This document shows, in pieces, positions 48,675-58,220 of a stretch of 64,000 bases of DNA. Origin of the DNA: Bacteroidota bacterium (lineage in GTDB: Bacteria > Bacteroidota > Bacteroidia > AKYH767-A > OLB10). A program made the position numbers and the translations under genes. The first letter of the stretch is position 1. Each line of letters starts with the position of its first letter. The notes under the pieces are model-generated. The model ran no database searches, was not told the origin of the DNA, and was given only the letters and a program-made list of their open reading frames with translations. The stretch covers positions 1,550,001 through 1,614,000 of the forward strand of contig CP064983.1 in NCBI GenBank assembly GCA_016699635.1, given 5' to 3'.

Positions 48675-49120
48675 ATTCTTTTTTTTCGAAAAAATTCTTT
48701 CAGTAAGTTGCTACAGGCATCTTCAAGTACGCCTCCTTTTATTTTTGTTGAAGGATGCAGCAGATTGGTTTCGCAACGCTGATAGCCTCGTTTGGCATCG
48801 GCAGCACCAAAAACAATCTGAGGTATCTGTGTCCAAAAGGATGCTCCGGCACACATCACACAAGGTTCAAGCGTTACATAAAGTACACAATCGGTCAGGT
48901 ATTTTGAGTTTAAAAATGCTGCTGCTGAAGTAAAGCAAATCATTTCTGCATGTGCCGTAACATCATTCAGCTTTTCTGTCATATTATGTGCGCGGGCAAT
49001 AATTCGTCCTGCATGAACAATTACTGCACCCACAGGAACTTCATCACTGTCAAAAGCTTTTCTTGCTTCCTTTAATGCTTCCTGCATAAAATAATCATCG
49101 CCTTGCTGAATTATGCTCAT
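48671..49120 (-). CDS. tadA: tRNA-specific adenosine deaminase (or related nucleoside deaminase)
   Basis: 149 residues of the cytidine/deoxycytidylate deaminase fold. Zinc ligands: the HAE motif in VTAHAEMICF and the PCVMC motif in LEPCVMCAGAS. TadA converts A34 to inosine in tRNA-Arg; guanine deaminase relatives share these motifs, so substrate is inferred from length and the C-terminal LLKEFFRKKR tail. Opening MSIIQQGDDYFMQEALKEARKAFD matches TadA. Divergent from the IPExxxVDY gene. Confidence 0.88.
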   Translation of the reverse strand: MSIIQQGDDYFMQEALKEARKAFDSDEVPVGAVIVHAGRIIARAHNMTEKLNDVTAHAEMICFTSAAAFLNSKYLTDCVLYVTLEPCVMCAGASFWTQIPQIVFGAADAKRGYQRCETNLLHPSTKIKGGVLEDACSNLLKEFFRKKRI

Positions 49121-49181
49121 ACTGCAAATTAATCTAATTTAGCAGCGAAAATATCCGTTTTAAATAAACAATCTGTTTCTC

Positions 49182-49607
49182 TTGGCAAAGAAGGTTATAA
49201 AGTTTGATTACAGCAGTGAGTTTGACTTTCTGCTTGCCGGAATTGTATGTCCGTATAAAGACTATCGTCTTTGCTTTGAGCTAAACCGTGCATTAAAACT
49301 TTCTTTCACCAGAATGAAAGATCACACCTTGCATCTTGGCAAGCCGGGCGCAAAAGCAGCCTTTTCTTTTTACAAATCCATCAATCGTTTTGGCGAAGAG
49401 TTTTATGTACTTGGAAATAAAAGTGTTCAGGCCACACTTATTCCCGAAAAGCCTGCCTTCGACTTTTTTATGATTGTAAAAAATTACGGAGCCTATTTTG
49501 ACTTTAATGACATTCGCAACAAAATAAAACAAATAGAAATAGTTTCTGCCATTAGTGAGCTTCGTGTTGAAGAACTCAAGTCGGCAGACAATTTTATCTT
49601 CGACTGA
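49182..49607 (+). CDS. IPExxxVDY family protein
   Basis: 141 residues, Bacteroidota-restricted family of unknown function that commonly precedes pyk. Opening KKVIKFDYSSEFDFLLAGIVC and the KDYRLCFELNRALKL segment are typical. The start codon is TTG at 49182 (ATG is absent nearby). The stop is two bases before the pyk ATG, so the two are almost certainly translationally coupled. No catalytic motif is evident. Confidence 0.8.
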   Translation: MAKKVIKFDYSSEFDFLLAGIVCPYKDYRLCFELNRALKLSFTRMKDHTLHLGKPGAKAAFSFYKSINRFGEEFYVLGNKSVQATLIPEKPAFDFFMIVKNYGAYFDFNDIRNKIKQIEIVSAISELRVEELKSADNFIFD

Positions 49608-49609
49608 TT

Positions 49610-51037
49610 ATGCAACATTTTAATAAAACTAAAATTATTACCACCCTTGGGCCGGCCACCAATTCCAAAGAAGCCATTTACAAACTCATTCAGGCAGGTG
49701 CCGATGTTATGCGTATAAATGCTTCGCATGGCGACCATACTTTTTTAAAGTCAATTGTAAATAATGTCCGAGAAATCAATGAAGAAAAACAACTGAATAT
49801 TGCACTCCTGCTCGATTTGCAAGGTCCTAAATTGCGCATCGGTGATATTGAAGGCGGACAGTGCGAACTTGCCGACAAGCAGCAATTTGTACTCACAACA
49901 AAGGAGATGGAAGGCAATGCTACAAAAGCTACTATCCGTTATAAAGATTTTGCCAGCGATGTAAAGAAAGGTGATATTATTCTGATTGATGACGGAAAAT
50001 TAAAGTTAGAAGTAAAGCAAATTACAGCGGAACAGGATGTTGTAACACAGGTGATAAATGGTGGTGTGCTGATGTCGAAGAAGGGAGTTAACCTTCCGTT
50101 TACCAATATCAGTATTCCCTCAATAACAGAAAAAGACCGTGCAGACATTGACTTTGCCATTGAAAACAATATTGAATGGATTGGCTTATCGTTTACCAGA
50201 ACTGCACAGGACATATTAAATCTTAAGAAAATTATTAAAGACTGCGGCAATGCCATGAGGGTTATTGCAAAAATTGAAAAACCCGAAGCAGTCAGAAATA
50301 TCAATGAGATTATTGAAGTTACTGATGGTGTTATGGTGGCCCGTGGTGATTTAGGTGTAGAGATTGATCTGGCACAGGTTCCTATTATTCAGAAAAAGAT
50401 TGTAAAAAAATGTCGTGCCGCAGGCATTCCCGTAATCATTGCCACACAGATGATGGAGAGTATGATTACTAATTTCAGACCTACACGTGCCGAAGCCAAC
50501 GATGTGGGTAATGCTGTTTACGATGGTGCCGATGCTTTGATGCTGAGTGCAGAAACTTCTGTAGGAAAATTTCCTGTTGAGACTGTAAATTCTATGCGAA
50601 AAATTATTCAGGCAATTGAACACGATCAGGAAATTTATTACCGCATGAATCAACCTGATAAAAATTCCAAAACATTTATTTCTGACACCTTGTGTTATCA
50701 TGCAGCGGAGTTGGCCAATCAGTCGGGTGCAAAAGCTATTGCAGCTATGACACATTCAGGATACACAGCATTCAGAATTTCGAGTCAGCGACCCAAGGCA
50801 GGGCTTTTTATTTTTACCGACCACAAACCCATTCTAAACACCTTGAATTTAGTTTGGGGTGTGAGAGGTATGTATTACAATAAATTTGAAAGTACAGACC
50901 AGACTATTGACGATATTAAAAACATATTGAAAGAACAAGGTTATGTTGGTGCAGGAGATGTGGTGATACATGTTGCCAGTACGCCACTGAAAAAACGTTC
51001 GCGGGTAAATACTTTAAAAATTAATGTAGTGGACTAA
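49610..51037 (+). CDS. pyk: Pyruvate kinase
   Basis: 475 residues; transfers phosphate from phosphoenolpyruvate to ADP in glycolysis. Substrate-binding Arg and Asn in MRINASHG, LLDLQGPKLRIGD, the catalytic Lys in VIAKIEKPEAV, metal-binding Glu in the same stretch, and VARGDLGVEI plus the TRAEANDVGNAVYDGADALMLS signature are all present. Length is normal. It is cotranscribed with the IPExxxVDY gene (2-base gap) and recX, whose start is two bases past the pyk stop. Confidence 0.96.
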   Translation: MQHFNKTKIITTLGPATNSKEAIYKLIQAGADVMRINASHGDHTFLKSIVNNVREINEEKQLNIALLLDLQGPKLRIGDIEGGQCELADKQQFVLTTKEMEGNATKATIRYKDFASDVKKGDIILIDDGKLKLEVKQITAEQDVVTQVINGGVLMSKKGVNLPFTNISIPSITEKDRADIDFAIENNIEWIGLSFTRTAQDILNLKKIIKDCGNAMRVIAKIEKPEAVRNINEIIEVTDGVMVARGDLGVEIDLAQVPIIQKKIVKKCRAAGIPVIIATQMMESMITNFRPTRAEANDVGNAVYDGADALMLSAETSVGKFPVETVNSMRKIIQAIEHDQEIYYRMNQPDKNSKTFISDTLCYHAAELANQSGAKAIAAMTHSGYTAFRISSQRPKAGLFIFTDHKPILNTLNLVWGVRGMYYNKFESTDQTIDDIKNILKEQGYVGAGDVVIHVASTPLKKRSRVNTLKINVVD

Positions 51038-51039
51038 GG

Positions 51040-51492
51040 ATGGTTAGCAGCGATGTGTTGAACAAAGCCCGCAGGTATTGCACCTATCAGGAAAGAAGTC
51101 AGCAGGAACTGCGCGAAAAACTTTACACGCTCGGATTATTTAAAAAAGATGTAGAAGAAACCATTGCCATGATGGTTACAGAAGGCTACCTTAATGAAGA
51201 ACGCTTTGCTATTGCCTATGCCGGAGGAAAATTCCGGATAAAACACTGGGGAAAAAACAAAATCAAACAGGCATTGAAACTAAAAAAAGTTTCTGACTAC
51301 TGTATCAGGCAGGCATTAAAATCTATAGCTGATGATGACTATTTGAAAGTGTTGAATGAGCAAACAGAGATTTACAAGAAAAAAATAAAAGAAAGGAATC
51401 CGCTTAAAAAAAACTACAAGGTTGCGCAGCAATTAATGGCTCGTGGTTTTGAAGCCGATGAAGTTTGGAAATGTATTTTAAAAGAAAAATAA
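51040..51492 (+). CDS. recX: Regulatory protein RecX
   Basis: 150 residues; a RecA modulator composed of short helical repeats. The segments CTYQERSQQELREKLYTLG, VTEGYLNEERFAIAYAGGKF and LMARGFEADEVWKCI match the three RecX modules. It starts two bases after the pyk stop (operon). recA is not in the window. A hairpin terminator follows at 51492-51518. Confidence 0.9.
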   Translation: MVSSDVLNKARRYCTYQERSQQELREKLYTLGLFKKDVEETIAMMVTEGYLNEERFAIAYAGGKFRIKHWGKNKIKQALKLKKVSDYCIRQALKSIADDDYLKVLNEQTEIYKKKIKERNPLKKNYKVAQQLMARGFEADEVWKCILKEK

Positions 51493-51518
51493 GCCATGCA
51501 GATTAGTTATGCATGGCT
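51492..51518. terminator. Hairpin terminator after recX
   Basis: AGCCATGCA pairs with TGCATGGCT with ATGTTTTT following; the stem also overlaps the end of the small minus-strand frame. Confidence 0.6.
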
Positions 51519-51643
51519 ATGTTTTTGCGGTTAAGGACTTCAAGTTCTTCAGCAAACAAATCGCGAAGAAATGCAACAATGGCTGCGGGTTTTGCAATTA
51601 ATTTCTTTGCTTTTCTGGTTTTTTTAGCAATTGATTTTTTCAT
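51503..51643 (-). CDS. Possible 46-residue basic small protein
   Basis: Minus-strand frame MKKSIAKKTRKAKKL ... AAIVAFLRDLFAEELEVLNRK ending near the recX terminator. A Lys-rich amphipathic N-terminus and a plausible helix are visible, but there is no ribosome binding site of note and no recognised family. Between recX and the decayed sorting-domain gene (51493-51797) this is the only credible frame. Confidence 0.3.
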   Translation of the reverse strand: MKKSIAKKTRKAKKLIAKPAAIVAFLRDLFAEELEVLNRKNIAMHN

Positions 51644-51796
51644 AATATGGAGTATTAAATGTTATACTTACTTATCCATATTTCAAATTCTGTACCAAAA
51701 ATTTATAAATTGATAACCTGCTGTATTTCAGTATCTCAGGTTAAGTAAACAGTTTAACAAAACCAACTTCCATATAACTGAATAATAAACAATCCC

Positions 51797-52421
51797 CTAC
51801 TTCACCTTTACCATTTGTTTGGTTTTAATGGTTTTATTATTGACCACTAAAGAATAACTATACTGACCTGATGAAAGGTTGTTTCCATAAACCAACAGAG
51901 AACCCTCTCCTGTTTGGTGAATCTTAACCATCTTTAAAATGCTGCCATCGGTGTTATAAAAAATCAACATGGCGTTTAATGGTTCTTGTTGTGGTAGTAT
52001 GTTCCAGCTAATTGTTGTGTTGATTCAATGTTACTTCTAATTTTGTTGTAATGAATTTACTTGTTGTTGAAGTTGTTTTATCATAGCAATTAGTTCTACA
52101 CTGTTATCCCTCACCAAAATAACATCGCCATTATTGTCAACACTAAGTACTTTACCATTTGAATTGCTTGTTGTACTTAAATTTCTTAAACGCAATCCGC
52201 TAATTGCAGATGAGGTAGAATTAATATCAACAACATTTGCATGCGAAGCAGACAAATCAAATCCCGTAAAGTGCCCTGTTGGATTGATTTTCAAATCGCC
52301 ACTTGCTGTTGTTTGAAAGTTGGTGTGAATATTATTTCCATAATCATAAGAAATACGAAACTGTGGTACATTTTTACTTAAAATTTGTAGTTTGGTAAGA
52401 GGGCCAACAGCAAAACCTTAT
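51797..52421 (-). pseudogene. Remnant of a secreted protein with type IX sorting domain
   Basis: Minus-strand remnant without a start codon. From about 52421 it reads GFAVGPLTKLQILSKNVPQ, continues through DLKINPTGHFTGFDLSASHANVVDIN and a short coiled coil (MIKQLQQQVNSLQQN), then stops and is frameshifted near 52035-52050; the last block is a type IX sorting domain (TTISWNILPQQEPL ... YSYSLVVNNKTIKTKQMVKVK). Relatives have a NNPNPF-like segment where the break lies, so bases are missing there. The N-terminal part of the gene is gone. It resembles Bacteroidota proteins with tail-fibre-like or self-cleaving ends. Confidence 0.75.
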
Positions 52422-52596
52422 TTTAATTCTATGTGATGTAATTATTTTTTCAAAACAGGGTTTCTTCAAAACAGGCTCATAGACCTCAACAAATTGACAT
52501 TTCTGTTATTTTATAACATTATTACCTTTACAGCCTTAAATTTTTAGAAACCACCTGACGTAATTTTACGTACAAATACACTTTTGCAACCATACG

Positions 52597-53466
52597 ATGA
52601 AGGGAATTGTTTTAGCCGGAGGTAGCGGCACACGTCTGCACCCACTTACATTAGCCATGAGCAAACAGCTTATGCCGGTGTATGATAAACCTATGATTTA
52701 TTATCCGCTATCTGTTTTGATGATGGCCGGAATAAGAGAAATTTTAATCATAAGCACACCGCATGACTTGCCTCACTTTAAAAAACTTTTAGGCAGTGGC
52801 GAACAAATTGGTTGCCGTTTTGAATATGCAGAACAGGCTGTTCCTAACGGACTGGCACAAGCATTTGTTATCGGTGAAAAATTTATTGGAAGCGACAGTG
52901 CAGCTTTGGTTCTTGGCGATAATATTTTTTATGGTCAGGGATTAGGACGTATTCTTGCAGACAACAATAAAATAAACGGAGGATTGGTTTTTGCCTATCA
53001 CGTTTCAGACCCTGAAAGATATGGTGTAGTTGAGTTTGATGGCAACTATAAAGCACTTTCCATAGAAGAGAAACCTCAAAAACCCAAATCGAACTTTGCT
53101 GTTCCCGGATTGTATTTTTATGACAACACCGTTATTGAAGTTGCAAAAAATTTAAAGCCAAGTGCACGTGGTGAATATGAGATTACCGATGTAAACAAGC
53201 ACTATCTGCAACAAGGTAAATTAAAAGTGCAGCTACTTGAGCGTGGTACAGCCTGGCTCGATACAGGTACGTTTAACTCATTACTGCAAGCAGGAAACTT
53301 TGTGAATGTAATTGAAGAAAGACAAGGTTTAAAAATAGGTTGTATAGAAGAAATAGCCTACCGTATGAAATTTATTGATAAAGAACAATTGCGGAAAGTA
53401 GCAGAGCCATTAACAAAAAGCGGCTATGGAAATTATCTGATGAAAATAATAGATCAAAATTTATAA
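52597..53466 (+). CDS. rmlA: Glucose-1-phosphate thymidylyltransferase
   Basis: 289 residues; makes dTDP-glucose, the entry to dTDP-rhamnose. Opening KGIVLAGGSGTRLHPLTLAMSKQLMPVYDKPM carries the nucleotide-binding and catalytic residues; further motifs are LGDNIFYGQGLG, GVVEFD and LERGTAWLDTGTFNSL, all typical of RmlA. No other rml genes follow; instead comes an epimerase-like gene 14 bases later. Role: cell-surface polysaccharide. Confidence 0.93.
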   Translation: MKGIVLAGGSGTRLHPLTLAMSKQLMPVYDKPMIYYPLSVLMMAGIREILIISTPHDLPHFKKLLGSGEQIGCRFEYAEQAVPNGLAQAFVIGEKFIGSDSAALVLGDNIFYGQGLGRILADNNKINGGLVFAYHVSDPERYGVVEFDGNYKALSIEEKPQKPKSNFAVPGLYFYDNTVIEVAKNLKPSARGEYEITDVNKHYLQQGKLKVQLLERGTAWLDTGTFNSLLQAGNFVNVIEERQGLKIGCIEEIAYRMKFIDKEQLRKVAEPLTKSGYGNYLMKIIDQNL

Positions 53467-53480
53467 GCGAAACAAAATAT

Positions 53481-54425
53481 ATGAAAAGTAAAATTTTAGT
53501 AACCGGTGGAGCAGGATTTGTAGGAAGTGCCCTGGCAGAAAAATTAGCGGACAATGCTGACAATTTTGTTGTTGTAGTTGATAATCTGCTTACAGGTTCC
53601 ATGCGAAAGGTTCCGGCATCGAAACATAACAATGTTAAATTTATTAAAGCAGATGTAAATGATTTCAGCGATATATCTTCCATTTTTTATGCCTATGCAT
53701 TTGACTATGTTTTTCATTATGCTGCTGTAGTTGGTGTAAAACGCACACTCGATCATCCATCATGGGTATTAAAAGATCTTACAGGATTGAAAAATATTCT
53801 TGACTTATCAAAGAACACAGGAGTAAAACGTGTTTACTTCAGCAGCAGCAGCGAAGTTTATGGTGAGCCTGTTGAGTATCCACAAAATGAAACAACAACA
53901 CCTTTAAACTCAAGGCTTCCTTATGCCATTGTAAAAAATCTTGGCGAAGCCTATCTGCGTGCCTACAAGCAGGAGTTTGATCTTGACTTTACCATTTTCC
54001 GATTCTTCAACACATACGGACCTAAGCAGAGTACAGACTTTGTAATGTCGAAATTTATTGAAGCTGCATTGAGCGATAAAGACATTACTATCTATGGCGA
54101 TGGTTCACAAACACGAACCTTCTGTTATGTTGATGATAATGTTGAAGCCTGTTTAAATGCCTTCTACACACATCGTTTTGTGAATGACGTCATCAATGTG
54201 GGCAATGACCATGAAACTTCTATTCTGGAATTGGCGCAGTTGGTAAAGAAAATTCTGAATTCAAAATCGAACATTGTGCATTTACCTGCTTTAAAAGAAG
54301 GTGATATGACACGCAGATGTCCTGATATTGGCAAAATGAAAATATTACTCAATCGCGAGTTAACGCCTCTTGAAACAGGCATGGAAAGAGTGATTGAGGT
54401 TTTCAGAAATAAAAAGAAAAAATAA
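53481..54425 (+). CDS. NAD-dependent epimerase/dehydratase (extended SDR family)
   Basis: 314 residues of the Rossmann fold: NAD-binding GGAGFVGSALAEKL and catalytic YxxxK as SRLPYAIVK, with Ser in FSSSSEVYG. Closest in pattern to UDP-glucuronate decarboxylase and UDP-glucose 4-epimerase groups; substrate not decidable. It is 14 bases after rmlA and nine bases before the polyprenyl synthase, so likely in one operon making nucleotide sugars for surface glycans. Confidence 0.87.
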   Translation: MKSKILVTGGAGFVGSALAEKLADNADNFVVVVDNLLTGSMRKVPASKHNNVKFIKADVNDFSDISSIFYAYAFDYVFHYAAVVGVKRTLDHPSWVLKDLTGLKNILDLSKNTGVKRVYFSSSSEVYGEPVEYPQNETTTPLNSRLPYAIVKNLGEAYLRAYKQEFDLDFTIFRFFNTYGPKQSTDFVMSKFIEAALSDKDITIYGDGSQTRTFCYVDDNVEACLNAFYTHRFVNDVINVGNDHETSILELAQLVKKILNSKSNIVHLPALKEGDMTRRCPDIGKMKILLNRELTPLETGMERVIEVFRNKKKK

Positions 54426-54434
54426 TTTTTTTTG

Positions 54435-55409
54435 ATGGAAAGTATTGACTTTCTGCAACGCGAAATTGAACGCGAATTAAAGTTGCTGCGCTTTGGTCAT
54501 GAGCCGGCCAATCTATATGAGCCTATGGAATATATAGTTGAGCTTGGTGGCAAACGCATGCGGCCATTATTGGTTCTTATAGGAGCAGGCTTGTTTGAAA
54601 CAAATTATCAGAAAGCAATGAAAGCTGCCATAGGCATTGAGTTGTTTCACAATTTTACACTGCTGCATGATGACATCATGGATAAGGCAACTTTGAGAAG
54701 AAACAAACCAACGGTGCATGAAAAATGGAGTGCCGATATTGCAATACTTTCCGGTGATGCGCTTTTTGTAAGAGCCAGTGAATACATTATGCAGGTTGAT
54801 GATGCCATACTAAGACCGGTGATGCAGTTGTTTTATAAAACAGCTATGCAGGTTTGCGAAGGACAACAGTACGACATGGACTTTGGGCGATTGCGCGAAA
54901 TTACTCCTGAAGATTATATTGGCATGATTACTTTAAAAACAGCGGTGCTACCTGCATGTTGTCTGGCAACAGGTGCAATAATTGCCAATGCCTCAGAAGA
55001 AGACAAATTACGATTGTATGAGTTTGGAAAAAATATAGGTATTGCATTTCAGATTCAGGATGATTTGTTAGATGCTTTTGGTGATGATACTAAATTTGGT
55101 AAACGTCCCGGTGGCGATATTATTGAGGGTAAAAAAACATTTCTTTTTTCAGAAGCATGCAGGCTGTTAAACGGCAAAGAGCATCTTGATTTTCTGACAC
55201 TGTATAACTCACACAATTTATCCAATCACGAAAAAATTACTGAAGTGATGCAGGTGTTCAATAACTTAGAATTGCATCATCATACCATGCGGACAATTCA
55301 ATCCTATTATCAAAAAGGGTTGGAGCAACTTGCGGGCTTAAATGTGCAGGCAAAAAATGTTCTTGAATTAAAATTATTTTGTGAGAAGCTGTTGATAAGG
55401 GAGCATTGA
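54435..55409 (+). CDS. Polyprenyl diphosphate synthase (octaprenyl/all-trans class)
   Basis: About 324 residues; extends isoprenoid chains, likely for menaquinone side chain. First Asp-rich motif LLHDDIMDKA and second IQDDLLDAFGDD are present, with KTAVLP and GKRMRP. Start is the ATG at 54435, one codon after the TTG where the frame opens (54432). It directly follows the epimerase gene. Confidence 0.9.
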   Translation: MESIDFLQREIERELKLLRFGHEPANLYEPMEYIVELGGKRMRPLLVLIGAGLFETNYQKAMKAAIGIELFHNFTLLHDDIMDKATLRRNKPTVHEKWSADIAILSGDALFVRASEYIMQVDDAILRPVMQLFYKTAMQVCEGQQYDMDFGRLREITPEDYIGMITLKTAVLPACCLATGAIIANASEEDKLRLYEFGKNIGIAFQIQDDLLDAFGDDTKFGKRPGGDIIEGKKTFLFSEACRLLNGKEHLDFLTLYNSHNLSNHEKITEVMQVFNNLELHHHTMRTIQSYYQKGLEQLAGLNVQAKNVLELKLFCEKLLIREH

Positions 55410-55586
55410 AACTGTGTAATAACCTTTTCTGGAAATTAATTTAAACCTTACATTTACGTTTTTGTGAATCACAACTATTTTACACAATCCTTATGAAGTT
55501 CGTATAAGGAAAAATTTATTTTTACACATTCTATAAAGGGCACTTCAATTTGAAACAGTTTTAGTATCTGATTAGAACGTCACAGT

Positions 55587-56981
55587 ATGAAAAACAAATA
55601 CTCTTATGTGTTGAATTCTATTTTCAAGATCATTGTTATTCTGTTATTACCAAATTCTATCAATGCTCAATTTGGTTCACCATTCGTTATTGATTCAGCC
55701 AACAACACTTTAGTCAATACAATCAATATTGTTGACCTTGATAATGATAACCAAAAGGATATTTTAGTATCAAACTTATATGATTCTGTTTATTGGTATA
55801 AAAACAATGGACTTTTATTTAATCGTATGTCTGCAATTTCAAACACAGTGAAACGTCCATATTTTGTAGATTGTGCAGATGTTGATGGTAACGGATTACA
55901 AGATGTTTTGGTGAGTTATGATGATGTCTATGCAGGATTGAAGTTATTTAAAAATTTCGGTGGAAACACCTGGCAGCAAATAATCATCAATGATAGTATT
56001 GATGCTTTCGTAGTAAGAAGTTATTTAGTTGACTTAGATAACGATTCAGATCTTGACATTATCAGTTGTCAGGATTTAGAGGTTGCAATTTATGAGCAAT
56101 CTGCAGGAACTTTTTCAGGAATGATTAAAGTAGCAGACAGTAGTGAATTTTACAATTTAGTTGTGCATGATTTTAATGGTGATGGCTTTGTTGATTTTTC
56201 AGTTCATTCTGCTGCTGGATTCAGGCTTTTTATAAATAATCATAACCTTACTTTCAGTCCTCAAACATTTACAACTGCACTTTATCTCACTTTAGAATCT
56301 TGTGACATTGATAATGATGGTGACTTTGATCTTTTCTATCCCGATTCAGCTGTTTCTTTCAACTTGATAACTTTGAAAAATGATGGCTCGGGAGGTTTTA
56401 GTAATTTTCAATCCGTGATGTACCATGCAGGTAACAATCAAAATCCACCATTAAAATTTCTCACTTTAGATAATGATACATTTCCGGATGCACTTTATAT
56501 TCCACTTGTAAACAGAGGCCTCTATTACAAGTCAAATGATGGAGTAGGTGGATTAAACTTCTCTCATTTTATTGATTCTGTTTATCGTTATACTTTTGTT
56601 AATGGTGGTGATCTTGATGGCGATAATGATAATGACCTTGTATGGTTTGCCAATGAACCCTTCGGCATTAAACGAGTAGGATATACCCTGAACAATTCCG
56701 GCAACACTGATTATAATGAGTTGTCATCTCAGGAATTTTATTTTTATCCCAATCCTGTAAGTAATAATATTCTAAACATTAAATATTTTTCACCAACTTC
56801 TTCAGGTGGTGTTTTTGAAATTGTTGATGCAATTGGAAAAACTGTTTTTAAATATACATTGCCATTGTATAGCAGCAATCATCAAATCACATTACCACAA
56901 TTACAAAATGGAGTTTACAATGCTATGTTAACTTATGAAGGAGCAAAAATTTGCAGGAAATTAGCTATAGTTGATAACTAA
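55587..56981 (+). CDS. Secreted FG-GAP/VCBS repeat protein with type IX sorting domain
   Basis: 464 residues. Signal peptide (IIVILLLPNSINAQ) then integrin-like FG-GAP/VCBS beta-propeller repeats with Ca-binding DxDxDG-like loops (VDLDNDNQKD, ADVDGNGLQDV, HDFNGDGFVD, CDIDNDGDFD, GDLDGDNDND). The C-terminus is a type IX sorting domain (FYFYPNPVSNNIL ... QLQNGVYNAMLTY). Likely surface-anchored or secreted by the type IX system. No operon partner; convergent with the DUF1501 gene 17 bases away. Confidence 0.87.
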   Translation: MKNKYSYVLNSIFKIIVILLLPNSINAQFGSPFVIDSANNTLVNTINIVDLDNDNQKDILVSNLYDSVYWYKNNGLLFNRMSAISNTVKRPYFVDCADVDGNGLQDVLVSYDDVYAGLKLFKNFGGNTWQQIIINDSIDAFVVRSYLVDLDNDSDLDIISCQDLEVAIYEQSAGTFSGMIKVADSSEFYNLVVHDFNGDGFVDFSVHSAAGFRLFINNHNLTFSPQTFTTALYLTLESCDIDNDGDFDLFYPDSAVSFNLITLKNDGSGGFSNFQSVMYHAGNNQNPPLKFLTLDNDTFPDALYIPLVNRGLYYKSNDGVGGLNFSHFIDSVYRYTFVNGGDLDGDNDNDLVWFANEPFGIKRVGYTLNNSGNTDYNELSSQEFYFYPNPVSNNILNIKYFSPTSSGGVFEIVDAIGKTVFKYTLPLYSSNHQITLPQLQNGVYNAMLTYEGAKICRKLAIVDN

Positions 56982-56998
56982 TCTCATTGTATCTTGCG

Positions 56999-58198
56999 TC
57001 AAATAAAATCCATTGTACCTGTTGAATCAGGAAGAATTAATTTATTGTCCACATTGAGCCATTTGTTCAATACTGTTGCATATATCTCTCTGAAATCAAC
57101 TTTATATTTTAAATCTCCTGCATCAAGATCATTCAAATCAGGAGCATCATTATATATTCCCTGCTTCTTTAACTGACCGCCAAACAGCATCATAACATTT
57201 GCTGTACCATGGTCGGTGCCACGGCTTGCATTTTGCGCCACTCTTCTACCAAATTCCGAAAAGGCAATCACTAATGTATCTTCAAGTTTTTTATTATTGT
57301 TCAACTCTTTTACAAATGCATTCATGCCTTCAGAAAACTGAGTAAACAATTTTTTTTGTTGCGCCATTTGGTTTACATGCGTATCAAATCCACTGAGAGA
57401 AACATAATAAACTCTTGTATCAAGTCCTGATAATATAAATCGCGCAACGGTTTTTAATTTCTTTGCAAATGACGATTCGGGATACACAAAGTTATTATCA
57501 TAATTCTTTGTTGTTTCTTTAATATAGCTTGCCGATGAATATGTTTCAATCATGGTTTTGTACAAGTATCCTAGATTATCTTCGTCAAGATGCTCTTTAT
57601 CGTGTTCTATCAACTTGCCAAAAAAAGGTGTGTTGGTGGTACGAAACAATTTGTCCGGATCCTGAAGTGCAATACCTTTTTTAGAATCACCTTTCAAAGT
57701 TAAAGATAAGGTGTCGTCCACTTCAATAGCATTGTATGGATACTTGCACATCTGACAGTTTGAATCTAAATAGCGTCCAATCCATCCTGTAGAAAGAAAC
57801 TGATTGGAATCACTTGCTGTTTGCCAGATGTCCATTGACCTAAAGTGAGAGCGGTTTGGATTCGGATAACCCACATTATTGATGATACTCATCCAACCCT
57901 GATCGTAAATTTCTTTTAGTGGAGCTAATGTAGGATTCAATCCCTGCATATCATTTAATTTAATGATTTCCGATTGTGGAATGGCAATAGTGTTTCGCAA
58001 CTGATAATATACATCATTACCATAAGGCACAATAGTGTTCAGTCCGTCATTGCCACCGGAAAGTTGAATGATGACAAGATTTTTATGTCCACTTAAACTA
58101 CTTTTTGCAATCAGTTCAAATGGTTTTAAAAAAGCAGGTATCAACATACTGCCTGCACTTGCAAAAACTGATTGTTTTAGAAAATCTCTTCTTTTCAT
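56999..58198 (-). CDS. DUF1501 domain protein
   Basis: 399 residues with a Tat-like start (MKRRDFLKQSVFASAGSML) and the DUF1501 features VIIQLSGGNDGLNTIVPYG and SEFGRRVAQNASRGTDHGTAN. DUF1501 belongs to the alkaline-phosphatase-like fold; relatives are exported and of unknown function. It is almost always paired with a DUF1800 gene, as here (22 bases after it), suggesting a functional pair. Confidence 0.87.
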   Translation of the reverse strand: MKRRDFLKQSVFASAGSMLIPAFLKPFELIAKSSLSGHKNLVIIQLSGGNDGLNTIVPYGNDVYYQLRNTIAIPQSEIIKLNDMQGLNPTLAPLKEIYDQGWMSIINNVGYPNPNRSHFRSMDIWQTASDSNQFLSTGWIGRYLDSNCQMCKYPYNAIEVDDTLSLTLKGDSKKGIALQDPDKLFRTTNTPFFGKLIEHDKEHLDEDNLGYLYKTMIETYSSASYIKETTKNYDNNFVYPESSFAKKLKTVARFILSGLDTRVYYVSLSGFDTHVNQMAQQKKLFTQFSEGMNAFVKELNNNKKLEDTLVIAFSEFGRRVAQNASRGTDHGTANVMMLFGGQLKKQGIYNDAPDLNDLDAGDLKYKVDFREIYATVLNKWLNVDNKLILPDSTGTMDFI

Positions 58199-58220
58199 CG
58201 TTGCTTTTTATTTTTTTGCT

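Noticed and set aside
51513..51713. Plus-strand 66-codon frame with a hydrophobic C-terminus.
   Set aside because: Starts inside the recX terminator hairpin and is the complement of the small minus-strand frame; no ribosome site.
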